Source: Ostrinia nubilalis
Lineage: Eukaryota; Arthropoda; Insecta; Lepidoptera; Crambidae
Assembly (NCBI RefSeq): GCF_963855985.1
Contig: NC_087119.1
Coordinates: forward strand, 474,001 to 538,000
Reading direction: 5' to 3'
DNA length: 64,000 bases
A program made the translations under genes and the position numbers. The notes under the pieces are model-generated. The model was not told the DNA's origin. It did no database searches and saw only the letters and a list, made by a program, of their open reading frames with translations. Positions 21,491 to 33,245 of this stretch are shown here, in pieces. How positions within the stretch are numbered: position 1 is the stretch's first letter; each line of letters opens with the position of its first letter.

Positions 21491-23676
21491 TACTGAAGTT
21501 ACTTTCTTTCTACGCGAGTTCACTCATGTGGGGCAAAGTAAAAAAAAAGATACGACCAAAATATTTTAGTTCTTCAAGTATCAAGGGTGGTTAAACCGCT
21601 CAAGAGGACAATTGCAGCGATGAGCGGTGATTACACATCCCTAATTCGATAAATAGGGCCTCCTCCCCAGCCAGCCGCCTTTAACTTGTCGGCCAGCGTA
21701 ACCGAATTTGCCGGTTGATTGCGCTCTTGTGCTGTACAGCAGGTTTTCCGTGTTTTGATTTTGGAAAGTTTCTGCTGACGCGTGGACAGGAGGGGACGAC
21801 GTGTCCTGCGGTTTTATGCAATTTGAAAAATTGTTGCCCTCACGCACTTGATCCGGGGGTCCGCTTGTGTAGTTTCTAAACGAGGGGACTACGAGACTAC
21901 TACGGACTACGACATTACAACGCACTACGATACTGCTACGCACTACGACACTACTACGCATTACGACTACGACTACTACGCAAATTACGTACGTATTTGG
22001 CTAACTAATGATTTTTTGAAATATTATGTTAATCTTAGAAAATATGTAATGAATAGTTACATCATGTTGAATCTACTAAACTGCTTACTATAGTTACTGT
22101 TACAAATATTTGTTTCTTTAATTCCACCTTTAGAACTTATTTATTATGAGTAATAGAAAGAAATAACACTGTACGCTTCTATAAAATGCAACGGAGTGAT
22201 TTATTATACATTTCACGCGCTCTACAATTTTAGTGACAATAATTATGCAACGCTTCAAGACTTCCAACTGCTACTAAAGCTATGAAGTTGGTGAAATGTG
22301 TCCAGTATAGTGCTATTACTGTCACGTAAGCGGCCCTACTGCAGCCGAAGCTCGTAAAGCGGCGGTAAAACTGATCATTCTGCCTGTTGATGGCACATTG
22401 TGAGTAAGAAGAGGGTCATTGCTTACAGGTGGTAGCTTGCTAGGTGGTCATGATAATGTTTTATACAAAAAAGTGCCTATTGTATTATTATTAAAGTTTA
22501 AAGGGCTTGCTCTTGATCACAATCTCCTCTGAATGATGTAAAATGAGAATAGTGTAGTCTCCGTAGAGGCTCCTTCAATCGCATCTTTAAAGTCTTGGGG
22601 TTGTAATAGCTAATAAAAAATTAGAAAAGAATTAAATTAATTTATTCAGCTATATCATTTTTAGATATAAAATACCGTTACCGATATTATGTATAAAGGT
22701 AGTTGGTGAACTAGTTATCATCTAGTTACCTGTAATCCAAATATAATATTCCATCGAAATCGCCGTAAGCTTCAAAGCTGTATATCAGGTACTTATACCA
22801 CCGTGTCGGAGTGCTCTTATTCAAGGCTTACGAGTGGGCAGTGACAGTCCCCTTCTCCCCCTTACCCCTGGATTGATGTACCGATTCAGGGCCGATTCTG
22901 ATCGCTCGAGAATTCAAGATTGCAAGTTACGATCATCCAAACCAGAAACTTTTTTGGATACTCGTAGTCTGTCCTAGGATGTCAAAACAAAATTAGTAAA
23001 CTTGTTAGTAATGTCATCGCGGTCACAGAATAGATATAGTACACGGTCTACTGTTCAGTTGCTTCACAGTTAAAAGAGCTAGAGACCCGGTTTTTGACTT
23101 GATATTTTCAGTTTAAGCGTGCTCTATTTCACTTAAGGCTTGGTATTTCTGCTAAAGTAGGTATTTCGCGCTGTCAAAATCTGCGCGCGCAATTCTTCGC
23201 CGAAGACAGCGCGCCAAAGAGCTCCCGCCACAATTTCCAGCTACACAGTATAGAAATACGCAGTTGGTTAGGTTAGGTTGACTTCCTTCCCTTCAAGCGT
23301 CACACTCACAACACTTTCTAATACAAATCATATCCAAGTGATACAAATTAAAATAACTTTCAGAGTTTTTGGAAATATATTCTAGAATCGAATAAATATA
23401 AAATATAACTGCAGAAGTAAACACGGTTCAAAGTGGCCGTGGCGTCGCCCGACCTTCTGGAAGTTCTGCGCCGGCTTAAAGAATTTCAAGATTACGTCAC
23501 CCGATCTATCGGTAGGCCCTTGGGAGCTTGAGCGATTGGAAAAACATTTTATGATAAGTTACACGCATTAGCATCACACGCGGTTACCTGCGTACCTCTG
23601 TGCACTCATGGGAGTTTAAGCAGAGGTCCCTAGAGTTTGACTTTGTGCTTTGTTTATAGTCATTACGAAGCAGACT
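21491..23676. other. mainly unique DNA, nothing recognised
   Basis: No named element apart from the minisatellite at 21887. A 106-codon minus frame (21641-21961) overlaps that minisatellite and shows no family motif. CG-richer patches lie at 22320-22400 and 23160-23230. Confidence 0.4.
21887..21990. repeat. ACTACGAC-type minisatellite
   Basis: Imperfect tandem words such as ACTACGACATTAC, ACTACGATACTGCT and ACTACGACACTACT recur with a 6 to 15-base period. Confidence 0.8.
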
Positions 23677-23880
23677 GATGGGAAACTGCACTGTCTTGAA
23701 TTCGCAAGGGTGTTAGGGGAATTCTAGGAATAAATACAGAGTCTCTTCATTGAGATTGAGACATTTCAATTTGAGATTTCACTTGACATTGTACACAATC
23801 TGACATAGAGTTTTCAAACACTTGTAAAAATAAAAGTAATTAAATCAAAGGCACTAAGTAGTATTGATATCAACTTCGAA
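23677..23880. repeat. dispersed repeat, copy B
   Basis: The partner of 13742-13980. It has GATGGGAAACTGCACT at the start and ATTGATATCAACTT at the end, with several internal deletions relative to copy A. Confidence 0.75.
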
Positions 23881-24394
23881 GAAAATGACTGCCAAAATGA
23901 CTTTCTACCCGTTCCACACGTCTTTGATGAATTATATTAAGGAATTGTTAAGCTAAATTTCAAGTAGATTGAACCAAGGAATCACTTTGTCCCATACAAA
24001 CTTTTCCCCCTTTTTTCACCCCCTTCATTTCATGACCCCATTTCAGAAAATCTTTTCATATGAGATGCCTACGTCATACAAAGAACACACCTTCCAACTT
24101 TCAGGTCTCTACGATATCCGTCAGTCATTTAGGACAAAGCATTTTTATTAGTTGTCCAATACTCTATCGTTCCAGGTATGTCATTGACAGGAGGGCGCTA
24201 CTATCTTAATGGGTTATTCATTAGTCCCAACTTTATGCCACTTGACATTTCAGAATCGTTTGGCTTTAGATACCTAAGCGATTTGATATTCGGAGTCTTT
24301 TAATGAAATCAAGTTCTGAAATAACTTGAGGTGTTGTACCCGATCAAGCTTTTCATTGCAGGACAGTTAAATAGTTTGATTATTAGTTTCTTCT
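23881..24394. other. no gene seen
   Basis: AT-rich sequence. A 60-codon plus frame (23969-24151) lacks any recognisable motif. Confidence 0.35.
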
Positions 24395-24753
24395 CTAAGT
24401 CTTAATTTGAAAATTATAAATAACTTGAAAAAATCGAACTGCCTAAGGCTGGAATTGAACCCACGACCTTCCGCTTGCCGGGCGACTGTTCTTCCAACTG
24501 AGCTACTTAGACACTGGATGAACCCGTCGAAATTTTCAAGTGTAATACGCTGTTGCAGCCAGCGTTTGTTTCATCAATGTTAAGTATACCTACCCTACAT
24601 CTAACAGAAATATTGTTGCAAATATTTAACTGTCAGTTAAGATGAAACCTTAGATGCCTTAGGCAGTTCGATTTTTTCAAGTTATTTATAATTTTCAAAT
24701 TAGTTTGAGATGCGACTCTAAACGCTAAAAATTTAATAACTAAGTCTTAATTT
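24395..24753 (-). mobile_element. tRNA-containing inverted-repeat element
   Basis: About 44 bp at 24405-24448 (including ATAACTTGAAAAAATCGAAC) recur inverted at 24657-24701. A minus-strand tRNA-like sequence starts within the left inverted repeat. The whole unit lies between exact 14-bp direct repeats CTAAGTCTTAATTT (24395-24408 and 24740-24753). Such long duplications are typical of LINE-driven insertion, whereas inverted ends are typical of DNA elements, so the combination is unusual. Confidence 0.65.
24441..24512 (-). tRNA. tRNA-like pol III module (not a functional tRNA)
   Basis: The minus strand begins GTCTAAG and ends CTTAGGC, which pair as a 7-bp acceptor stem with one G-T. TAGCTCAGTTGGAAG is a strong A box and GTGGGTTCAATTCC a strong B box. 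The 7-base anticodon loop would read CCGGCAA, which gives GGC (Ala) but has C instead of the near-invariant T33. The D stem does not close and the T stem has a mismatch. I read it as a tRNA-derived promoter inside a mobile element rather than a working tRNA-Ala gene. Confidence 0.4.
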
Positions 24754-24923
24754 TTTAGAATAGGTAAAGGCTCCATGAGAGCGAAATTTAGCTTTATAAT
24801 AGTTTTTAATTTTTTTCTTGAAATATTTGACGCCTTGTAATCTCTCGTTAATATAGGTCCACACAAATAAAGAATGTTTGACTTCGACTTTAATAATTAT
24901 GCTCTTACATAATTATAAATAAA

Positions 24924-25109
24924 CTAGCTTTCTGCCCGCCGCTTCGCCCGCGTGGAATTTTTCGGTTTTTATATAACCTATTACACTCAGATATAATGTG
25001 GCTTTCTATTGGTGAAAGATTTTTTAAAATCGGTTCAGTAGATTACCCCTTTCAATTTAACACATATACAAACACACAAACTTAACCTCTTTATAATATT
25101 AGATATAGA
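24924..25109 (-). mobile_element. non-autonomous Helitron, minus strand
   Basis: The minus strand starts TCTATATCTAATATTATAAA after an A and ends GCGGGCAGAAAG followed by CTAG and T. The stem CGGGCGAAGCGGCGGG precedes the end. Confidence 0.7.
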
Positions 25110-25230
25110 TAGGTAATTTGAAACCCTATTTTGTTTTATCCTTTTTTTAATTTTAAATCTTTCACAATCCAAAGTAATATTTACTGTAAGTAAACGCTAA
25201 ATAGTAAATATTAGTTTGGATTGTGAAATA

Positions 25231-25608
25231 TCCTACTAATATTATAAAGGTGAAAGTTTGGATGTCTGGATGTCATGATGTCTGGATGTTTGTTACTCTT
25301 TCACGCAAAAACTACTGAACGGATTTTGTTGAAACTTTACAATATTATTGTTTATAACCCAGATTAACATTATGACGATATGTGGCAAATAAATTTCAAT
25401 AAATAAATAAGACGTGTCTAAAAAGCGCCATCTATCGTCATTGGTTAAAATCTACAGCACTGGACAAACTACGGTAAGACGTTCGTAAATATTCATTCGG
25501 GAGAAGCCGTGAAACGCCATCTATCAACATGGGTAAAACGAGGTAAAACATCATATCTAACGGGGGCAAAACGAGGTCCACGCGAACGAAGTCGCGGGCG
25601 GCCGCTAG
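25231..25608 (+). mobile_element. 378-bp non-autonomous Helitron
   Basis: Starts TCCTACTAATATTATAAAGG after A and ends CTAG before T. The hairpin CGCGAACGAAGTCGCG (25581-25596) lies 8 bases before CTAG. It contains a local duplication GATGTCTGGATGTCAT and two GCGCCATCTATC-like words that are not in the shorter copies. Confidence 0.8.
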
Positions 25609-28094
25609 TTTATAATAGGTAGCTTTCCCTTCGCAACCTTATTGGTATTCCATGTATGTGTCTTTTAACTGATTTCTGTTAAACATTTCATGTAAAATTT
25701 GTCCAGTTATAACTCTATTTACATCTGCATCTGTAAGCAAGGATTCATATTCTCCAGCCCAGATGCCGAGTAAACAGAATCGTCTTTCAGTGACGTGCAG
25801 CTGCCCCTATATTTGACCCACTGACCTAATTTTTTATTATTTATTTATGTCAGTGTGCTCTTCTAAAGAGTGTATGTAGGTAGGTACTATTAAAATGTAA
25901 TTTTAACTCTTTGGTTTTGTCTCATATTTAAGGAATGTACTATGTGTCATGAGTAGAGTCTTAGTTTAAAAGGATGCCAACGATTTAAATTTCAATAGGT
26001 AGACAAAATTCATAATTCTTAATTATCAAAAATTTTAGCTTTCTTCAGTACCTAACACTGGCTAACACTGATATTATTATACTGTGACTCATCAAAGTCA
26101 TCATTGTCAAAAATATTGACAAATCGCGAACTGTCACAGCCAAAAAACTGACACGCGTCCGTCCTCCGTAAGCGCCACCGCGCGACTGATTGAGATTGTC
26201 CAAGCCGTCATGGGCGATTTTTTCCACATTTTTTAACATAGTAACTAAATAAGACGCAATATAAAAATTTCATCCGTTAAAAGCCCTCAAGTTATTTCTG
26301 AACTTTAGTTTAGTAAAAGATTCAGAATCTTAAATCGCTTATTTTAAAAATAAAACCATATTTAGAAAACGAATAGAGGTAACTTTGGGAATTTATTCTA
26401 TCGAGTCAACTTCATCAAATCGTGTTTCCATCCGTTAATAGCCCTAGAAAATATCCTCAACTATGCCCAAAAAAAATCTTAGCCTTTAATTTTACTGTTT
26501 AGTACCTCAAAAATGAAAAATGAAAACCTCATTTTCGCCATTTTCTCTGCTACCCGGCCTTAAGTATGATTTTTTCAGGGCTACTACCTATATAGCATGT
26601 ACTTCAATGAGTAAATACATGCCAAAGATCTTACAGAATAGGTGTAGATAGTGTGAGACAGTTGATTTTTATTGAATTAGCGTATAGAAGAGTTACAGTA
26701 TTAGAGTCGAGCGGTTTTGTGGTCGAACCGCGACGCACGCGCTGCCACGCTTCGTTACCAATAAGCGTGATTTAGCTCGGCCGACGACGGCCCTCCCCAC
26801 CCCCGCAGCCAGGGCTGGCCTCTATTGATGACAAAATGATTTCTGGGGAAAATGGAAAAACAAGGAAATATCTACATTATATTTGTACCTTCTTGTAAAA
26901 CTCGCAGTTATTATGTCAAGTTATCCTGCTAGTGTAAATAGTTTAAAAGAAAGAGGGAACAGTCAAGATGACAAGGTCCGGATAGAAGTTGGCTGATTGG
27001 TCCGGATGGAGTTTACTAAACTTGTATAATTTATGGCAGGCGAAATTAATAGACAGAAAACCTAATCTGCTTGATTTTCAGGTGATTTTAAGATGGCACT
27101 AAAAGGGGTTATTACCTAAATACAGAATGTTCGATAACGAACGATATATAAGGTGGTCTTTCGTAACAGAGGCACCCACTGAATACCAAGTCCACCAGTT
27201 CTTCTGTAGAGTGAGTTTGAATATAACTGAGATCTCATCCTTCAGCCTGGTATCGGAAGGTGAAATTTGTGGATAGCATAATGATAGTCGTAGTAATACA
27301 AATACTGTAACAAGAAAGATCAAGTTGATTGATTTTCAAAAAGCAGCCCTTAAAATCCGTTCTAAGCTTCCATGATTTACTGAACGCGAAAGTGTTTCTT
27401 TCAATTACCTTACATTGTGACACTGCGCAGCCGAAAATAGCCGGAGCAGAACTAAAAGGATTAATAACTCGCCGGTTGTAAATCAAAATTTGATTAAGAA
27501 GATATGGCAAAAAGACGCAGGTACGCCGTAACTCACTCGCCCGATGCGCTGGGCGGTGTTGATGAAAAAAATCTCTTTCATAAGTTAATTTATTCGTTGC
27601 ACTACTACTAAATATCTAAGTATTACAATGAAGAGGTTTTAATGCCAGCCGCGAAAAAACTTCGCCCATTCAGAAACGGTTTGTGTCCGTGTAGAGTCAG
27701 AAAAAGAATCACTTTAATTTATTTAAACAATATCGTGGACTGTCTTTTCTTGTCAAAGACAATTACCCTTTAACTAACTTTTCTTCATACCTATTATGAA
27801 CAATGAATACCTACACAATCATAATCTTCAACCAAATTGAGACAATAATCGTGTGAAACAGATCAATTAATCAACAAAATCCAGTAAACGACATTCGATT
27901 TCAACCAGGTTTAATAGGAAGTGACTAGAGTTACTGATATACTCGTAGTAACTTCCCAATCAAGATGTATAGTAAATTTTGTATGTGCAAAAATATATCA
28001 TGTTTTATTTTTGGTTCTTAAAACGTCGTACGGACTTGCAAAATCATTTACCTGCCCTTGATATGCTATCGGTACCGTGAACAAATAGCAATAA
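25609..28094. other. unique DNA, nothing recognised
   Basis: No element border or convincing gene. CG-richer patches occur at 26140-26220 and 26700-26820 (TCGGCCGACGACGGCCCTCC). Confidence 0.4.
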
Positions 28095-28215
28095 ATATGA
28101 GCCCACATATATCTGTCGGCGCCGGCGCAATTTACGGGCGCGGCGTAAATCGGCGCGTGTGTAAACACCAGCCTCCGGACCAGCCGCGATTTACTGGCCC
28201 CGTAGAGGCCTGTTA
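28095..28215. promoter_or_regulatory. GC-rich island, possible regulatory DNA
   Basis: Compact CG-rich words (GTCGGCGCCGGCGCAATTTA, GGGCGCGGCGTAAATCGGCG) are mixed with TTTAC and TAA motifs in an AT-rich surround. The appearance is that of a conserved non-coding element. Nothing in the sequence proves function. Confidence 0.3.
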
Positions 28216-28335
28216 ACGGCTAATAGAACCATGTACCATTATTTACTGAGCTTTTTGGGCATTTACTTGCTTTAGTGTAAACTAAGTATGTATCAATATT
28301 ATTTATACCAGCCACAGCATCGACCTTACTTAAAT

Positions 28336-28452
28336 CCCCTTATTAATAAAAAGTTACACCTAGGATGAACCTCGGATTAAAATGTCATTTCCATACTAAA
28401 TGACAATTTAAGCCAGAATTCAACTAGGGTGTAACTTTTATTAATAAGGGGG
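28336..28452. mobile_element. 117-bp palindromic MITE
   Basis: CCCCTTATTAATAAAAAGTT, then ACACCTAG at the left, is inverted at 28425-28452 with one extra A and small end differences. The centre has a second palindrome GTCATTT and AAATGAC. Flanking duplications are not clear. Confidence 0.7.
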
Positions 28453-29444
28453 TACGTTTTACTATATCAGTGTACGTACTTGTAGTGAAAACTTAGACAA
28501 CTTTTGGTCCCCTTTAGAATGCTATTTTGCATATCAAAAATTGTTCTCTGGTCCAATTTTCAGTTAGTTTTTCTTTAGCATATTGCTAAAGATAGCGAAC
28601 CTCATTTGTAGCCTAATTTACAATAGCACTGGAGATAACATATTTCTCTTTAACTTAACTAACAATAATTAGGTAGCTACATTTTTAAAGCCTTGCTTTA
28701 TGTTTGGCAGAGCGATAAAAAATCTCTACCCTTTTTACAAAATGGCTTTTTGCATTCTCGGGCGTAGACCGGGCATCATCCGATTTTGTGGGCCTGTAAA
28801 CTAGTTTTATACACACAGCTGGACGAAGGAGCACCCTCAGTCTCATTTTAGTCACATTACTAGTATGTTGATTTTCAAATCGCACAATGAGAAAAGGAAA
28901 CTTCTGAATTCCTCATCCAATGCAGACCCTCACGGTCACGCTATTGGCACACCGTGGCCGCTTTGTGAAAACTGCGACTTCGATCGATGAAATATTGAGT
29001 TATATTCAGCGAGTGTAGTACAATACCACTCTTATTATGGCGAGAATGCCTATAATTTTATTTGCAATTTGAACAGCGTCTATTAAAAGGATTATTGTGT
29101 GCAACGACTGCCGTAATACCAACTCTCATGACCATTTGGAAATTACAGGAAAATATGTAAGTAGGTATTCCTTTTATTTGTTTATTGAGAAAAACGCAAA
29201 GCTCTACATTTCATATGAATTTTAGTGAAAGTATTATAGAAAATTGTAGAAGAAAACGTTTTCAAAGTGAAACTTTTGCAATCAAGTCGCTATAACTACG
29301 AGTACCTGACAGCAATCACAGTGCAAAAGTTGAAATAAGGCGATAATATTTTTTATCAAGATTTTAAAAGCAAGTAATTGCACAACTGATTTTATGGTCC
29401 CGGGACAAAATAGTCTCTATATCCATTTCCCACCATTTAATCCA
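28453..29444. other. unique AT-rich DNA, nothing recognised
   Basis: No convincing gene or repeat border. Confidence 0.4.
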
Positions 29445-29720
29445 TATCATCATCATCATCATCTCAGCCATAGGACGTCCACTGCTGAACATAGGCCTCC
29501 CCCAATGCTTTCCATGTTGCCCGGTTGGTAGCGGCCTACGTCGAGCTCCTTCCTGCTACCATAATGATGTCGTCGGTCCACCTTGTGGGTGGACGTCCCA
29601 CGCTGCGTTTTCCGGTACGCGGCCTCCACTCCAGAACCTTGCGTCCTTGCTGCCCCATCGGCCGTCAGTTCTACGTACTATGTACCCTGCCCAATGCCAC
29701 TTCAGCTTGCTAATTCGTCG
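29445..29720 (-). pseudogene. C-terminus of an RTE-type LINE polymerase
   Basis: Minus-strand reading in two frames: KLKWHWAGYIVRRTDGRWG, then, after a frameshift, KVLEWRPRTGKRSVGRPPTR and WTDDI, later WKALGEAYVQQWTSYG and a stop followed by a poly-ATG tail. This tail (WAGHIxRRxDxRWG, then EWRPR-x-RSVGRPPTRWxDD) is the well-known end of RTE-clade reverse transcriptases in moths. Frameshifts and an internal stop make it dead. It is 5' truncated, as usual for LINEs. Confidence 0.85.
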
Positions 29721-31276
29721 GGCCAACCAACCAGAAAAATTAAAATACATAAATCAGATAGAAGGCTGGTAAAGTAGATATTATAAGGTAATCAAAACTC
29801 TATGACAGTCGGTAACAAGTATCTTCCCCGCCCCTGCGCCCGCTCATTTCGCCGCCTCGTATTCAAATGTATGCGCCGGACGAGCTACCGCCGTGTTACA
29901 ATTTATTTATTGGTTGGCACTCGCCGGTCGCTGAGTGTAACCATTTTGCCCAGACCTCGCCTGTCACTGTCGGAGGTTAGGTAGCTTGGTTATGAATAAT
30001 ACCTAGCGTTTAGCTTCAGTTTATTCTATGAATTATAACCAAAATATACTAAATGTGACATCAATCGCAGAACGGGTAGAGTCTGAGTAGATGGGCTTGT
30101 GACCCTGAATGTCAAGTCTTACAAGCACACATTTTAGATATAAGGGTAGAAGAACGTTTATCAGATTGCTAAACTCGTACATAATTGATTCAGTTATAAG
30201 TAAACATTTGTTTTATCTATAAATACCAATTTCTTGTGGCTATTTTTAAAATATAATTAACCTGTAAAGTAATCTTCTTCATCTAGCGTTTTACTCGCTC
30301 ACCAGTTGCTGCGAATCATAATCCTAGAACACGTTTTACTTCAATTCTCTTAATTATAGCGGATAGAACAATTAACTGTTTACTACACTTATTGAGAAAT
30401 ATAATAAGTATGCCAAGAATAATTAAAATATATCTCAAGACAATCTCCGGCTCCTGGGCCAGTCCAGTCCTTAAATTAAGTACTAGAGCACGGAAGTGGA
30501 ATAAATAATTATCATTATTATATCCCTTAGTTTAAGCACCGGTCGGGGCAAAGTATCTGTAATACATTTAAATATATGCAATGCCTGTATTCGAACCTAT
30601 AGGTAGGTACTACCGAATAGCTATTAGTTATATCAAAATTACAAGCACTATCTGAATGATAATAAAAACGTTTTCGTTCGTTAATAAACAATGAATATGA
30701 AATGGAAATATTATGGCGAGTGGTCGGTCCAATAAATAAAATGTAAACAGTGGTACATGACACGATCTTAATTAGTTTTCGCTACCGCGGCCGGTGGCGC
30801 GGGCGCACCTCGCCCATCGGAAACAGGCGTAGCTGGTTCCATTTTTATCCGCCAGGGTTCGTTTGCGTCGGTCTAAATAACCTATTGGTCACCGGAATGC
30901 TACAATATTTATTACAAGCTTTCGTTTAGCTCCAGCTGTCCCGGTTTGTACCCTAATCATATTACCCTAGCAATTGAATTTGACCCACATCTCGGAGTTT
31001 GATCGATCATACATAGGTGTACCTACCTAATGGTTTGCAGACAAATGGGTTCTCGTTTCGGTCAAGTTAGGTTCCTACATAACTCTCCGCTATAATGGTA
31101 CAGGTAAATTTGTGTGGCTATTTCAGATTAAACTTATATACAAATGATAGGTTTTACAACAGAGTTAATTTAAGTAGTATGTAATTGTAAGAGATCCTCT
31201 TTGTAATCAACTGTCACTTCATTTTCCTATGGTGCTAGTTACCTATACGAGTAACACCAATGATGACAATGTCTTG
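29721..31276. other. unique DNA, nothing recognised
   Basis: CG-richer patches at 29820-29960 and 30780-30870 (TACCGCGGCCGGTGGCGCGG) sit in AT-rich sequence. No gene recognised. Confidence 0.4.
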
Positions 31277-31832
31277 TAGACTAAGAGCTAGTGAACGCCA
31301 GACCTACGTCATTTTATAAAAGCTGAAAGTTTGTCAGCGTATGCTCCCAATATAGGATATAATGTTGGTAAATTATGGAGTTTGGGTCGTGGTGGCTTTG
31401 GGAGCTACCCTAAAAAAACTGTCTGGCAAGGAGTTGGAACTGTCAAAACTGTCTGGCTTTTGGGGAAAGTACTTCTAGTAATTGCCCAAGTATTATACAT
31501 AAAAATCAGATTTTATAGTGTAACGTAAATCTAACTTTTACGGTGACTTTTTCTGTATATTCAATAGACTGTAATTCTACCAATGTTATACCATTAAATC
31601 TGATTTTTATGTATAATATTTGGGCAATAATTAGAAGTATTTTCCCCAACAGCCAGACAGTTTTGACAGTTCCAACTCCTTGCCAGACAGTTTTTTTAGG
31701 GTAGCTCCCAAAGCCACCACGACCCAAACTTCATAATTCACCAACATTATATCCTATATTGGGAGCATACGCTGACAAACTTTCAGCTTTTATAAAATGA
31801 CGTAAGTCTGGCGTTCACTAGCTCTTAGTCTA
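31277..31832. mobile_element. 552-bp palindromic TA element
   Basis: The element is 31279-31830, with TA at both borders. GACTAAGAGCTAGTGAACGC opens it and its complement closes it. The arms (about 31279-31534 and 31577-31830) match almost throughout, around a loop of some 40 bases. The same translated string (GRGGFGSYPKKTVWQG) appears in both arms on opposite strands, which is a mirror artefact. Confidence 0.85.
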
Positions 31833-32424
31833 TTGTAAAACATTTTCTCAATAAATGTACCTAATAATATTACAAAGGAAATTTATTATTTTTTGGAAGA
31901 ACGTGAGAGTTTGCGGGGATGGCGGGTATATCTTTCAATTCCTTTATAACCGTTTCTCCATCCTCAGGGATGAGCGAACACCCCGGGACGAACATTAGAG
32001 CACGTGTATCGATCACCTCGGCCATTCGCGGCACGTCCTGTCCGCTCGATCCGGGATAAACAGTTGGCCGGGGTGGCCACGAGTTCTGCACGGAACTGCG
32101 GACAAAGTAGTACTCTACTATGGACGATTTGCTTTGATGATTGGCGAAGCTTCGAGAGCTTTGACTTATTTTTTATTCTGGGTTTTCTTATGAGTCGACC
32201 TTGACTCATCTATTTAGCTAAAAGTTTTAGACACTTGCTAAAATATTTTGGTAAATCTTTATCCTTTGTCTAACAGAAAACGAGTATACTCAACTGCTTA
32301 GCTAGATCTTACGTCTCTTTAATCAGGTTTTCTTTCTGCACTAGTTGGCTTATGGTTGTAAATTCTGGCTACACTGAAGTTACAGGAGAGGAGCAGTCCC
32401 GTAAGTTCTGAATGTCCGACAAAG
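31833..32424. other. no gene seen
   Basis: Open frames of 66-81 codons overlap on both strands at 31870-32209 with no motif. The stretch is moderately GC-rich. Confidence 0.35.
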
Positions 32425-32600
32425 TGTGGGGCCCAATGGCCCCCCTAGCGGGCAGGCCCAGATTAGATTACCTGCCCCCGCGGCTGCAAACAGTTCGTTA
32501 CGCGCACAAGACGGGTAACGAACTGCGCACTCACTAAGGTTTTATCAGCGAAATAAATTTCCAGCGAGTGCTGAGACGAAGCCGTCGAGATACCGGTTAC
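32425..32600. promoter_or_regulatory. GC-rich island, possible regulatory DNA
   Basis: GGGGCCCAATGGCCCCCCTA, ACCTGCCCCCGCGGCTGCAA and a repeated GGTAACGAACTGCGC or GTTCGTTACGCGC pair (inverted). Isolated in AT-rich DNA. Confidence 0.3.
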
Positions 32601-33055
32601 CGGCACCGAATCTTCATTGATTTGACAGAGAGAATAGAAGAGAGAGAATTTACACTAGCGTAATGAGAATGACACAACTGTAGTGTAAGATGAAAACAAT
32701 TAAAAATTACCTATTAAGATTTTAGATCGGATTCCCTGGTTTTGTTTGTCTTGAACCGGGATCAGGTACCGATTAAAACTGGTTTAGTTGGTGCTCGTTC
32801 AGGAGGCGGTCAGAGGCTCAAGTTTAGCGCCTCACTGGAATTACAGTTGACTCGGATCGAGCCGGGCTGCCAGGACTAGACTTCAGAACTAGATTCATTT
32901 CAGTTGGTAGATTATGAGGGATTTATAATAATCTCGTAAGTATAAGATTCCTACGTAATTTTACAAGAAAACGTAGAGACGTATCCAAATGAATAGAATA
33001 ATTTATTAAAAGTGAAAGCCTTATTTTCTTAAGATTTTCCGTTCACCCTTTTAAG
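32601..33055. other. no gene seen
   Basis: Unique sequence without recognisable features. Confidence 0.35.
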
Positions 33056-33245
33056 AAATATGTTTCGCTTCAGCCGAATGACGTCCACTGTTGGACCATC
33101 CCCCAAAAGAATTTCCACAAAAACCGGTCCTGCGCCGCCACATCCAGGCACCTCCCGCGACCTTCACCAGATCGTCAGTCCACCTAGTGGGAGGCCTGCC
33201 CACACTACGTCTTCCGTCTCGTGGTCGCCACTCGAGAACTATGTT
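33056..33245 (-). pseudogene. RTE-type LINE C-terminal fragment
   Basis: Minus strand reads VLEWRPRDGRRSVGRPPTRW, then TDDLVKVAG and a damaged end. It is the same C-terminal segment as at 29445 but an independent, shorter copy. The match ends abruptly at 33245. Confidence 0.85.

Noticed and set aside
21641..21961. 106-codon minus frame as a gene
   Set aside because: The N-terminal third is translated minisatellite, and the rest has no recognisable motif or splice signals.
24441..24512. Functional tRNA-Ala gene
   Set aside because: T33 is replaced, the D stem does not close, the T stem has a mismatch, and it lies inside a mobile inverted-repeat element.
31331..31727. Two frames giving the same protein string on opposite strands
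   Set aside because: They are mirror readings of the two arms of the palindromic element at 31279-31830.
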